NCBI GenBank assembly: GCA_001543015.1
Contig: LFLC01000025.1
Location: forward strand, 62,001 to 126,000
DNA: 64,000 bases
Source of the DNA: Nitrosopumilus sp. LS_AOA
GTDB taxonomy: Archaea > Thermoproteota > Nitrososphaeria > Nitrososphaerales > Nitrosopumilaceae
Direction of reading: 5' to 3'
The position numbers and the translations under genes were made by a program. The notes below the pieces were generated by a model. That model did no database searches. It saw only the letters and a list, made by a program, of their open reading frames with translations, and was not told the DNA's origin. This document shows positions 38,391-47,979 of this stretch, piece after piece; position 1 is the stretch's first letter, and each line of letters starts with the position of its first letter.

Positions 38391-39464
38391 TAAAAGTCTA
38401 GCACCATCTGAAATTACTGCAACTTTTTGTCTTGCACCCTGAGTTTTTAGAATATAATCCATAGAATATTTTATCCCAGGCAAGGAAATTATTTCAAGTT
38501 TCTTTGCATAAAATTCAGGAAGAATTGAAACCAAACCAATTTGAAAATTCTTTTGTATCTCTGTAAGAAATAACAAATCCTCCATTCCACTAATGTATTT
38601 AGTAGGATTTTTTAATTGTTCTAAGGTTAATCTGTTTTCAATATATTGTTGAATTGCATCAGAACCTAAACCACCTTTACATTCTGCAACTAAGATAGCA
38701 AGACCATCTTTTTTGATTGCATTAGCACAATTCCAAAGAGAAGAAAGAGATTTTCCAAGATTGTCGTTACTTGAATCCTTTCCAGTGCTGATAATCATTG
38801 TTTTATGTTGTCCCACATCTTTAATGGAATTTGATTCCAAAATTTTTGTCATAGCAATTGTTTCTGAAGGATGACCTATAGAAAAATCAAGGATACCTTG
38901 AGAATTTGCAATAATTTCAATCCCTTGAATTTCAAAATTATTAGCAAATTTTTTGGCTTCTTGCAAACTTTCGGGGTATTGTCCAGGTACAGGAAGATGT
39001 CCTTGTCTTTTTGCATAAGCTGAAAGCATGGACTCTAAACCAAATTTTTTGATAAGACGAGTTGCAATTGTTTCATATCCAAATAATCCATCAAATTCCA
39101 TTTCACCCATGAAGATAAGATCTGAATTAGAAATATCAGTATCATCAAATTCATTAATTGAACTTCCCTCAGGCAATCCTGCTTTAACTAAATTTAGAAT
39201 TTTTTTATCAGTTAGTATTTTTGGAAATGGTTTTGACTTTTGTTCACATATAGTAAATAATGAAGAAATAATTTTTTGTATAGATTTTGAGTTATGTAAA
39301 ACAACTAATTCCATAGGTTTTGATAAATCAAGTTTGGAGAGTTTTTCATTAATTACAGAATCATCTAAAATTTTTCCATCAGAATCAATTTTTTGCTCTA
39401 AATTCTCAGCCCTTATATCCAAAACAACGTCTGTGATACCATAATTCAACCAAATTTCAGGCAT
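38382..39464 (-). CDS. LarA-like (lactate racemase domain) protein
   Basis: GLAILVAECKGGLGSDAIQQYIE resembles the LarA C-terminal motif; rest divergent. Confidence 0.6.
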   Translation of the reverse strand: MPEIWLNYGITDVVLDIRAENLEQKIDSDGKILDDSVINEKLSKLDLSKPMELVVLHNSKSIQKIISSLFTICEQKSKPFPKILTDKKILNLVKAGLPEGSSINEFDDTDISNSDLIFMGEMEFDGLFGYETIATRLIKKFGLESMLSAYAKRQGHLPVPGQYPESLQEAKKFANNFEIQGIEIIANSQGILDFSIGHPSETIAMTKILESNSIKDVGQHKTMIISTGKDSSNDNLGKSLSSLWNCANAIKKDGLAILVAECKGGLGSDAIQQYIENRLTLEQLKNPTKYISGMEDLLFLTEIQKNFQIGLVSILPEFYAKKLEIISLPGIKYSMDYILKTQGARQKVAVISDGARLLLR

Positions 39465-39499
39465 AATTCATTCATAATACAAACCAAAATAAATCCAGT

Positions 39500-40120
39500 G
39501 TGGTTAATTTTGGTATGGATTTTGTAAAAGAGTTTACAACATTTTTGTTTAAAAATGACATAATAAAATTTGGAGACTTTACCCTTGCAAGTGGGAAAAA
39601 AAGTTCATACTATGTAGATTTAAGATTAGTTCCAAGTTATCCCCATGAATTTAGAAAGATGGTGAAATATCTTGAAAATGAGATCATTCAAGATATAGGT
39701 TTAGACAAATTTGATTCAATTGTTTCAGTTCCAACAGGAGGATTAGTAATTGCATCAGCATTAGCAATAGAAGCAGTCAAGCCATTAATCTATGTGAGAA
39801 GCAAACCAAAAGATTATGGTACTTCAAAATCGGTAGAAGGAAAAATTAATGACGGTATGAAAGTTGTAATGATTGATGATGTTGCAACTACAGGTGGTTC
39901 TGTAGTTAATGCAATAAAATCACTAAAAGAAGTAAACGTTATCATAAAAGATGCTTATGTGATTGTAAACAGAATGGAGGGGGCCAATGAAGCTTTATCA
40001 GAATTAGGAGTACAGATGCATTCAGTTTTAGATATTTTACAGATTACAAAAATATTATATGAACAAAATCTCATACAGCAAGATATTTTAGAAAAAGTAA
40101 AAAAACAAATCAATAAATGA
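39500..40120 (+). CDS. pyrE: Orotate phosphoribosyltransferase
   Basis: FTLASGKKSSYYVDLRL, VVMIDDVATTGGSVVNAI. Confidence 0.95.
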   Translation: MVNFGMDFVKEFTTFLFKNDIIKFGDFTLASGKKSSYYVDLRLVPSYPHEFRKMVKYLENEIIQDIGLDKFDSIVSVPTGGLVIASALAIEAVKPLIYVRSKPKDYGTSKSVEGKINDGMKVVMIDDVATTGGSVVNAIKSLKEVNVIIKDAYVIVNRMEGANEALSELGVQMHSVLDILQITKILYEQNLIQQDILEKVKKQINK

Positions 40121-40123
40121 ATT

Positions 40124-40188
40124 TGGCAGCTCAGACAAATGCCTTCCAATCATCATTCAGATATAACTCTGATTCTTCATTGCAGCCA
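40124..40188 (-). ncRNA. Candidate C/D-box sRNA
   Basis: Reverse strand: stem TGGCTGC / C box ATGAAGA / guide / D' CTGA / C' ATGATGA / guide / D CTGA / stem GCTGCCA. Confidence 0.55.
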
Positions 40189-40232
40189 TTGAGTTTGATT
40201 ACAGCTCATTTTAAAACTAATTGAAAAGAAAT

Positions 40233-40305
40233 GGGCCCGAAGGGCTTTGATCCCTTGGCTCACCGGTTATGAGCCGGTTACTCTACCAAGCTGAGTTACG
40301 GGCCC
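40233..40305 (-). tRNA. tRNA with CAT anticodon (elongator Met or Ile2)
   Basis: GGGCCCG...CGGGCCC acceptor, anticodon loop CTCATAA; Met/Ile2 identity not resolved by eye. Confidence 0.92.
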
Positions 40306-40346
40306 TAAGCAAGTGAAATTTTTCTCAGATATAAAATGTTATGAGA

Positions 40347-40979
40347 TTAACAATATGCTTCAAAACAACTATCAAGTAACAAGTTTTGTGCAGAAATTGA
40401 TTTGTCTGCAATTTCAATCAGGTTATTTGAATTAGTTGAAGATTTTTCTAGAATGTGTTGCCAAGATGCAGCGTGTCTAACATCAGCTTCTGTATGAAGT
40501 TTGAAATATTCGGTAGACTCATTATTTGTCATACCATAAAATTCTGCCAATCCATCAAGTTTAGTTTGACTAATTTTTGGAATTTCTTTTTCAAAAGCAT
40601 ACATTGCACAAGCGCCACCATCAAAAGTATTCATTAAATTGTTCAAATCAGATACAGCTTTTTGAGTTTTAGGTAATCCCTCATAAGCAATTAATTCATC
40701 TTTAGAGATTCCAAGTTCTCCTGCAAATGTAATCCATGGTTTAATATGATCAGATTCTTCTTGTTGATTTTCAATCAAATCACCAACTACATCATCAGAT
40801 GCATTTTCAATAATTGGTTCCATAAAAGATGGAACAGCCTTTACAAGTTGAAAATATTCTTTAGAATAACCTGCTAAAGATTCCTGAGTTAATTTTCCAT
40901 CAGACCAAGCTTGGTAAAATGGGTGCTTTAGTAAACTTCGTTCTTCAATTATGTCATCAATTTTTTTAATTATATTCAT
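40347..40979 (-). CDS. TENA/THI-4/PqqC-like family protein
   Basis: HPFYQAWSDGKLTQESLAGYSKEYFQLVKAVPSFM; YFKLHTEADVRHAASWQHIL. Confidence 0.85.
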   Translation of the reverse strand: MNIIKKIDDIIEERSLLKHPFYQAWSDGKLTQESLAGYSKEYFQLVKAVPSFMEPIIENASDDVVGDLIENQQEESDHIKPWITFAGELGISKDELIAYEGLPKTQKAVSDLNNLMNTFDGGACAMYAFEKEIPKISQTKLDGLAEFYGMTNNESTEYFKLHTEADVRHAASWQHILEKSSTNSNNLIEIADKSISAQNLLLDSCFEAYC

Positions 40980-41059
40980 AATTCATCGCCAAATTTGCCA
41001 ATAAAAAAATCTTTGTGGTTTACAAAAGATTTTATGGTCAAAATACTGAATTTTCTTGG

Positions 41060-41153
41060 GTTCCAGTGGTGTAGACCGGTCAAGCATTCTGCCCTTTCAA
41101 GGCAGAGATCCCGGGTTCAAAATCTAACGATGAAAATCCCGGCTGGAGCACCA
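41060..41153 (+). tRNA. tRNA-Glu(TTC) with 15-nt intron (41122-41136) in the T-loop; encoded CCA
   Basis: GTTCCAG/CTGGAGC acceptor, anticodon loop CTTTCAA, T-stem CCGGG/CCCGG with 22-nt loop TTCAAAATCTAACGATGAAAAT. Confidence 0.92.
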
Positions 41154-41167
41154 AGATTTAATTACTT

Positions 41168-42046
41168 ATGAAAAAATTTTTTCAATTAGGCATCTTGGAC
41201 AGAAAAAATATGGAGATTAACCCTTTGCTTGAAACATATGGAAAATATATTAAAAAAATTGATCAAGCCTTAGATGCTGAACTATCATTATATTCTGAAT
41301 CTGAATTTATTGAGCCTCTAAAATATTCCTTAGAAGGTGGAAAGCGGATTAGACCCATCATTTTGACTTTAGCTGCTGAAAGTGTTGGTAAAGTTGATGA
41401 TAATACATTTTCAGCATCTTGTGCAGTTGAATTTTTACATATGGAATCAATAATTCATGATGATATTATCGATAATGAAACTATGAGGAGACAAAAGGAT
41501 CCATTCCATATCAAATTCGGTTACAATACAAGTGTTCTAACAGGAGATTTTGTTTTAGGATTAATTCTTGCAATATGTTCTAGGTTAGATAATGCTAGAA
41601 TTACAAAAGATTTGGCATCAACTGCAATGTTAATGAGTGAAGGAGAAATGATTGAAAATAGATTAGAAACTAGTGAAGATGTTACTTTTGATGATTATCT
41701 TAAAGTAATTGAATATAAAACAGCAACAGCATTTGAAGCTGCATCTAGAATAGGTGGAATTATTGCAAATGGGACTGAAGAGCAAATCGAAGCATTGTCT
41801 GAATATGGATTAAACCTTGGAATAGCTTATCAAATTAGAGATGATTTGTTTGATTGGAAAAATGAAGATAAATTGTTTAATACATTAATTAAAAAAAGTG
41901 CAGACCCAAGAGATGTTTTTAACAAAATGGAAGATTTGTTAAAAGAATATGCAGAAAAAGCAAGAGCCGGATTAAGAAGAATTCCAGATAGTGATGCAAA
42001 AATGAATCTAGAAAATTTAATTAAATTTACTTCGTTTAAGGCATAA
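41168..42046 (+). CDS. Second polyprenyl diphosphate synthase
   Basis: EGGKRIRPIILTLAAE, IIHDDIIDNETMRR, AYQIRDDLFD. Confidence 0.92.
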   Translation: MKKFFQLGILDRKNMEINPLLETYGKYIKKIDQALDAELSLYSESEFIEPLKYSLEGGKRIRPIILTLAAESVGKVDDNTFSASCAVEFLHMESIIHDDIIDNETMRRQKDPFHIKFGYNTSVLTGDFVLGLILAICSRLDNARITKDLASTAMLMSEGEMIENRLETSEDVTFDDYLKVIEYKTATAFEAASRIGGIIANGTEEQIEALSEYGLNLGIAYQIRDDLFDWKNEDKLFNTLIKKSADPRDVFNKMEDLLKEYAEKARAGLRRIPDSDAKMNLENLIKFTSFKA

Positions 42047-43520
42047 GATCTGAACTAATTACAGGAGTTGCAAATTCTACAAATTGCATTATTGGTTCTG
42101 GATAGATACCAAATCCTATCAAGAAAATCATTGATGTAATCATTACAGCAATTATTGCTTTTGGTTCTTTAACTCTCTTCTGAGTTTCTCCTTCAAAGTA
42201 CATCTTTCTTGTAATCCAGCCATAGTAAGCAAGAGATAATGCACTATTAAGAACACCAGCAATTGCAAGCCATGGTGCCCACCATAAAGTAGAACCAGCA
42301 TCCAATGCACTACCAAATAACATCAATTTACTCCAAAATCCTGCAAGTGGAGGAACACCAGCCAATGCGAATAAGGAGATAACCAAAGCAAGTGCAGTAA
42401 TTGGCATTCTTCTTCCAAGTCCCTGTAGTTTATCGATATGAGTAACTGCAAGAGTTGTTACAATTCCTGCAATTGCGATAAAAGCCATACCTTTCATTAC
42501 TGCATGGTTTAGAATATGATACAAAGAACCTTGTAAACCAAGAGAACTATGTGGTGCAACTGCAAGTCCTATCAGAATGTATCCAGCATGTGCAATACTA
42601 GAATATGCCAACATTCTAGTGAGATTCTTTTGCATGATTGCTGCAATATTACCAATAGTCATTGTCATGACTGCAATAACTCCAAGAGCTAGTGTCCAAT
42701 CAAGATGTAAGACAACCATTCCAAGAACAATAATTCTTATGGTTGCAGCAAATCCTGCTTTCTTTGTAGCTGCTGCAAGTAAAGCTGTAATTGGAGCTGG
42801 TGCTCCTTCATATGTATCAGGGAGCCATTGATGAAAAGGTACAAGTCCCATCTTGAATCCAAATCCTGCGATAAACATTCCAACAGAAAGTAGCGCAAGA
42901 GGTAACAGCGAAGGATCAAGTGTAGAATATCCTTGAATTACTTCTCCAATATTTGTAGAACCAGTCAACCCATATGCAAGTGAAATTCCATAAATTATGA
43001 TTGCAGATGATAATGCACCAAACAAGAAATACTTTAGAGCAGCCTCGTTTGAGCTTGGATTCTTTTTTATAAATCCAACTAAAACATATGTTGGAATACT
43101 CATTAATTCCCATGCAACAAACAACATCACCAAATCAGTAGAATATGCAACCAACACCATACCAATTGTTGCAAGTAAAATTAGAGAATAGTATACCGCC
43201 GGAGAATTATGTTTCCTCATATAATTAAAAGACCCAACAGTTGTGAACAAAGCAACAATTAGCATTGCAATTGCAAATAATCCACCAAAGGCATCATCTA
43301 CAATTACATCTTCAGAAAAAAGAGCAGCTGGTGCTACGTTTTCATTTAAAAATTGATAACCAACATAACCAATGGATACAATTAATGCTGCAAATGCAAT
43401 TACAGCATAAAATGAATTAGAACCCTTTTCTTTTCTTACAATACTAATAATTGGAAGAAGAACTCCGACAGTTCCCAATATTGCCATAATAACTAGTGGA
43501 GTGGAAGTAATCTCTAACAT
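42036..43520 (-). CDS. nuoN: Complex I subunit N
   Basis: Antiporter-like TM protein, MGLVPFHQWLPDTYEGAPAPITALLAAATKKAG. Confidence 0.95.
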   Translation of the reverse strand: MLEITSTPLVIMAILGTVGVLLPIISIVRKEKGSNSFYAVIAFAALIVSIGYVGYQFLNENVAPAALFSEDVIVDDAFGGLFAIAMLIVALFTTVGSFNYMRKHNSPAVYYSLILLATIGMVLVAYSTDLVMLFVAWELMSIPTYVLVGFIKKNPSSNEAALKYFLFGALSSAIIIYGISLAYGLTGSTNIGEVIQGYSTLDPSLLPLALLSVGMFIAGFGFKMGLVPFHQWLPDTYEGAPAPITALLAAATKKAGFAATIRIIVLGMVVLHLDWTLALGVIAVMTMTIGNIAAIMQKNLTRMLAYSSIAHAGYILIGLAVAPHSSLGLQGSLYHILNHAVMKGMAFIAIAGIVTTLAVTHIDKLQGLGRRMPITALALVISLFALAGVPPLAGFWSKLMLFGSALDAGSTLWWAPWLAIAGVLNSALSLAYYGWITRKMYFEGETQKRVKEPKAIIAVMITSMIFLIGFGIYPEPIMQFVEFATPVISSDLMP

Positions 43521-43530
43521 ATCATATCAC

Positions 43531-45627
43531 CTATATCAACAATATCAAAACTACGAACAATAGTCCTGCTCCAAATACGAATAGGTATGATTGGGATACA
43601 CCAGTCTGAGTTCCTTGTACAACTTTTGCGCTCCATCCAATTGCTTTCTGGAATCCATCATTCATACCATAATCTATAGCTGTCCTTTCAAAGTATCTGA
43701 ATACACCTCTTGATAACCACAATGGTGCTATAACAAAGCACCAATACACCATAGCATTAAGGTACCATCTGTTTAAGAGAAGTTTATGAATTGAGTAAAA
43801 TAAAATATTAGAGTTTACAACCTTTACAGGATCAACCCATCTACCAATATAGAAAATATAGCCTAATCCCGCCCCTATAGCAAATGCTACCAATGATGAA
43901 CCAAGTGCAATTGGATTAAGTCCTTGCAAGAATTCGGGCAAAATTGATGATTCTATTGCAATATGTTCAGTATGAATACCATAGGAGTTTTCAAGGAAAT
44001 CAACAAACGTATGGTGAAGTCCTTCTTCTGCAGATAATCCAACTAAACCAATGCCTATAGTAAGAACTGCAAGAATTCCATATGGAATCCACATTGATAA
44101 TGGTGCTTCATGAATATGATGTCCTTCTTCTTCCATCTTTTGGATGTGTTTACTTTTATTTCCAAAGAATACCAATCCCATCATTCTCATAGTATAGAAA
44201 GCAGTAATGGCTGCAGTAAATACAGCAATTGCAAACAATGGCATTGCCCATTCATTTCCAGATTCATAGACAGCAGCAAAGATTGCATCTTTACTCCAGA
44301 AACCTGTTGTGATAAATGGAGCACCCATTAAACCAAGACCGGCAGCCCACATGAATGCATAAGTTTTCTTCATCTTTTTTCTTAGACCACCCATATCTGT
44401 CATAAATCGAGAGCCAACAGTATGCAGTATTGCACCAGCTGCCATAAACAATGAAGCTTTGAACATTGCGTGAGAAATTAAATGGAAGAATCCAGCAGTA
44501 TATCCATCAACATATTGATAAGATAATCCTGCAACACCTAATGCCATCATCATATAACCAATTTGAGAACCAGTAGAATAAGCAAGGACTTTCTTAATTT
44601 CAGGATTGACCATCGCTTGTGTTGCTAGTAATAATGCAGTAATTGCACCAACCCATGCAATAATCTCAAAGAATTGATCTGCAAGAATTCCTGCAGCCCC
44701 TAATGCAAATACAAGAGGTCCTAGTCTTGCAACTAAGAATACACCTGCCTTGACCATTGTTGCTGCATGAATCAATGCAGATACAGCAGTAGGTCCAGTC
44801 ATTGCTTCTAACAACCATTCGTTTAATGGGAATTGTGCAGACTTTCCCATTGCACCACCAAAAAGTAAAACAAACGCAGGAACCAAAAGACCTTGAGAAG
44901 CCATTGTAACTGCCCATTCAGTATCACCAAGTAATTCTTTGAATCCAAAAGTGCCTGCGTACACAAATATCAAAAGCATACCTGCAATCATCATTACATC
45001 ACCAACTTTGGTCATGATGAATGCCTTCATACCGGCATGAGTTGGAGAATAATAATCTAACACACCAAGAACAGTACGTCCTTCAACACCAACATGATCT
45101 TTCTTCTTGTCACGATACCAAAAGCTGATCAACGCATACGACGCAAGACCTACACCTTCCCAACCAAAGAATACTTGAAGTAAATTATCAGACATGACAA
45201 TTAATTGCATTGAACCAATAAAGAACATCATCCAGAACCAAAATCTTGTAATGTCTTTATCACCTTTCATGTATCCTGTACTGTATATCATAATGAGGAA
45301 TGAAATCCAACCAACAACGTTTGCCATTATTATTGAAAGTGGATCTGCTAAGACTCCGCCATTTAGACCAAGGGATTCTATCCAAGGAATTTGATGATGT
45401 ATTTCACCAGCCTCTAAAGCAATTGGAATCATTGATGCTGCAGATAATGTACTCATTAAAGCAAATCCAACTGCAATATACCCAGTTGCGTGTTTTGATA
45501 AGTTGTCAGGTAAGAATTTAGATAATTTTGCAATTCCAGGTATGATAAGAGCTGCAACAAATGGTAAAACCCAAACTAACCAAGCACTTGTTGCTCCAAT
45601 TTCAAATCCCAGTAATTCAGTTGCCAT
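43531..45627 (-). CDS. nuoL: Complex I subunit L
   Basis: FFGWEGVGLASYALISFWYRD, GKSAQFPLNEWLLEAMTGPTAVSALIHAATMVKAGVFL. Confidence 0.96.
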   Translation of the reverse strand: MATELLGFEIGATSAWLVWVLPFVAALIIPGIAKLSKFLPDNLSKHATGYIAVGFALMSTLSAASMIPIALEAGEIHHQIPWIESLGLNGGVLADPLSIIMANVVGWISFLIMIYSTGYMKGDKDITRFWFWMMFFIGSMQLIVMSDNLLQVFFGWEGVGLASYALISFWYRDKKKDHVGVEGRTVLGVLDYYSPTHAGMKAFIMTKVGDVMMIAGMLLIFVYAGTFGFKELLGDTEWAVTMASQGLLVPAFVLLFGGAMGKSAQFPLNEWLLEAMTGPTAVSALIHAATMVKAGVFLVARLGPLVFALGAAGILADQFFEIIAWVGAITALLLATQAMVNPEIKKVLAYSTGSQIGYMMMALGVAGLSYQYVDGYTAGFFHLISHAMFKASLFMAAGAILHTVGSRFMTDMGGLRKKMKKTYAFMWAAGLGLMGAPFITTGFWSKDAIFAAVYESGNEWAMPLFAIAVFTAAITAFYTMRMMGLVFFGNKSKHIQKMEEEGHHIHEAPLSMWIPYGILAVLTIGIGLVGLSAEEGLHHTFVDFLENSYGIHTEHIAIESSILPEFLQGLNPIALGSSLVAFAIGAGLGYIFYIGRWVDPVKVVNSNILFYSIHKLLLNRWYLNAMVYWCFVIAPLWLSRGVFRYFERTAIDYGMNDGFQKAIGWSAKVVQGTQTGVSQSYLFVFGAGLLFVVLILLI

Positions 45628-45630
45628 ATT

Positions 45631-47184
45631 CTAAACTCCCAAAACTCCACTCATATGAGGAATTATTGATTTATAGAAAATGTCTGGATAAATTCCTAGT
45701 ACAATAGAAAATCCTGCCAACACCATCATTGGTACAGTCATGTACCAACTTCCTTCTTTTACATTTTCAAGATGTTCAGGAGTTTTACCAAAGAAAATAC
45801 GTTTTAGCATCCATAGAAGATAAGACATTGTAAGAACAGTTGCGATAAGACCTAAACCAAATCCTACTGCTCTAAGTGTAGAACCTTCTTCAAGTGCAGT
45901 CTGTAATGCACCAGCAAAGAGAATCCATTCTCCCATGAAACCACTAGTTGGAGGTATTCCCATTATTGTCAAGGCACCAATTACTGCACATACTGCGGTA
46001 ATTGGCATCTTACCAGCTAATCCTCCAAGTTTAGAGAGACTTCTAGTTCCGACTTTAACGATAATAATTCCAGCCATCATGAAGAGAATACCTTTTCCAA
46101 TTGCATGTGTTACATACATCATCTCAGCTCCAGCAAGACCAAGTGCAGACATTGAACCAATACCAAACAAAAGATAACCCATTTGGCTTATACTAGAATA
46201 TGCAAGAAGACGTTTTATGTCATCTTGCATGAGTGCCATTGCACCACCATAAATCATTGTAACTAGTCCCCATATGTAGAACCATATTGACAGGTCAGCA
46301 AAGGTTGCAGGCAAAAATTCAACAATTAATCTAAAAATACCATAAGCACCAATTCCGATCATAGCAGGTGACAATAATGCACTGATTGGTGTTGGTGCAG
46401 AACCGTGGACATATGGAAGCCAAATGTGGAACATAAAGACTGCTAGCTTTACACCAAGACCTAATGCAATTGCAACTGCAGAAATCATCGCAATGTCTTG
46501 AGGAATGTTTGCTTCGTTTATGTCTGCAAAATCAAAACTTCCAACAGTCAAACCAATCATCAAAAAGCCTAACAGTAAAACAACTGCACCCGAATGAGTC
46601 CAAAATAAGAACATTAAACCAATCTTTCGCCTATTACCTGCACCCCAAAGAGCAACTAAGAAGAAACCAGGAATCAACATGATTTCAAAAAATACAAAGA
46701 ATTCAATCAGGTTTGTTGAAAGAACTGTACCAAGCATTCCCATTGAAAAAAGAAGATAAAGTGCAAAGTAAAGTCCAGATTTTGCATTTACATAACTTGA
46801 AAGAGCAGATGATTCTATTACTGAAGTTTGTCCGCCTCCAGATGAATTGATGTTATGTTCTTCTTCAAATTGATGGTGGAATATATGAAGCATGTATGGT
46901 TTTGAATAAAGCACCAAGATTGTAGATAATACATAAATCATTATTGCAAATGGTGATGCTAAACCATCCATCAAGAATCCAAACTCACCAAACTGAGTTG
47001 TCCATGGATAATGTTCTTCCACAGTTCCAGAAAGTGCAGCATTAATTACAAGAATTGTAGTATAAAGTAAAACAACAAATGTAAACCACATTGCAGGTGT
47101 TGGACCGAATTTTCTTCCAATAAGATATGCTACAGGTGCTAATAGAAGAGGCAGTATAACTGCCTGTAATAATGCATATTCCAT
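45631..47184 (-). CDS. nuoM: Complex I subunit M
   Basis: VKLAVFMFHIWLPYVHGSAPTPISALLS. Confidence 0.96.
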   Translation of the reverse strand: MEYALLQAVILPLLLAPVAYLIGRKFGPTPAMWFTFVVLLYTTILVINAALSGTVEEHYPWTTQFGEFGFLMDGLASPFAIMIYVLSTILVLYSKPYMLHIFHHQFEEEHNINSSGGGQTSVIESSALSSYVNAKSGLYFALYLLFSMGMLGTVLSTNLIEFFVFFEIMLIPGFFLVALWGAGNRRKIGLMFLFWTHSGAVVLLLGFLMIGLTVGSFDFADINEANIPQDIAMISAVAIALGLGVKLAVFMFHIWLPYVHGSAPTPISALLSPAMIGIGAYGIFRLIVEFLPATFADLSIWFYIWGLVTMIYGGAMALMQDDIKRLLAYSSISQMGYLLFGIGSMSALGLAGAEMMYVTHAIGKGILFMMAGIIIVKVGTRSLSKLGGLAGKMPITAVCAVIGALTIMGIPPTSGFMGEWILFAGALQTALEEGSTLRAVGFGLGLIATVLTMSYLLWMLKRIFFGKTPEHLENVKEGSWYMTVPMMVLAGFSIVLGIYPDIFYKSIIPHMSGVLGV

Positions 47185-47486
47185 TATCCTTTCAAACTCC
47201 TAAAGTCTGCAATATCGACATTGTGATACATACGATATGCCACAATAATTAACGAAAGTCCTACTGCGACTTCCGCTGCGGCAATTGCAATTGAAAATAA
47301 TGCCAAAGTTTGACCTCCACTATGAGGTAGAAATCTACCAAATGCAACAAGATTAAGATTTGCAGCATTGATAATAATTTCAATGGCAAATAACATTCGA
47401 ATAAAATTCCGTTTTACGGCAAGACCGTAAATTCCTATGCCCAATAAAGCAACAGATACTAGAGTAAAATCAATTAGTTCGCTCAT
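47184..47486 (-). CDS. nuoK: Complex I subunit K
   Basis: GIYGLAVKRNFIRMLFAIEIIINAANLNLVAFGRF; start MSELIDF. Confidence 0.94.
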   Translation of the reverse strand: MSELIDFTLVSVALLGIGIYGLAVKRNFIRMLFAIEIIINAANLNLVAFGRFLPHSGGQTLALFSIAIAAAEVAVGLSLIIVAYRMYHNVDIADFRSLKG

Positions 47487-47979
47487 TTTCCACATCCTCT
47501 CGTCTAGCTAAAACTAATGCACCAGTTACAGAACCTGCTAAAATTAATCCCATCAAAATTAATGCAGGCCAATAATACATTACAAAGTCAGCACCAATAT
47601 CTCTAAAGTTTACTGGGGGTTCATCAGTAGTAATTGTTTTGATACCAGAATCAATAAACACTGCACCCAAAGCTAACATCATTACAAGCATTAATCCAAT
47701 TCCTGCAAACTTTCTTCTTGGGTCTTCAATTTTTTTGAATATCAATTCTCGTTTAACTAACATAACAGTAAACAAAATTAAAACAGCAATAGAGCCAACA
47801 TAAACTGCTATTTGGAATAATGCAACAAAAGGTGCATCTAACAAAAAGAAGAATCCAGCAACTCCACCAAGAGTTCCCATCAAAGCAATTGAACCATAAA
47901 TTAATGATCTCATTTCAAGTGCAGCAATTGCAGAACCAATTGTAATTACAGCTAAAGCTAAAAATGCTATATCAGCCAT
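47470..47979 (-). CDS. nuoJ: Complex I subunit J
   Basis: AIYVGSIAVLILFTVMLVKRE-type NuoJ motif (FQIAVYVGSIAVLILFTVML). Confidence 0.93.
   Translation of the reverse strand: MADIAFLALAVITIGSAIAALEMRSLIYGSIALMGTLGGVAGFFFLLDAPFVALFQIAVYVGSIAVLILFTVMLVKRELIFKKIEDPRRKFAGIGLMLVMMLALGAVFIDSGIKTITTDEPPVNFRDIGADFVMYYWPALILMGLILAGSVTGALVLARREDVENERTN

Noticed and set aside
40124-40230. Possible coding remnant on the minus strand (AVIKLNGCNEESELYLNDDWKAFV*)
   Set aside because: In-frame stop just upstream and no start codon; the C/D-box sRNA interpretation explains the segment better
44666-44917. Antisense/shadow ORFs such as 44666..44917, 1409..1603, 1641..1847, 46464..46682, 54261..54506, 32359..32973
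   Set aside because: They lie inside strongly supported genes on the other strand or frame and have compositional artefact sequences with no motifs
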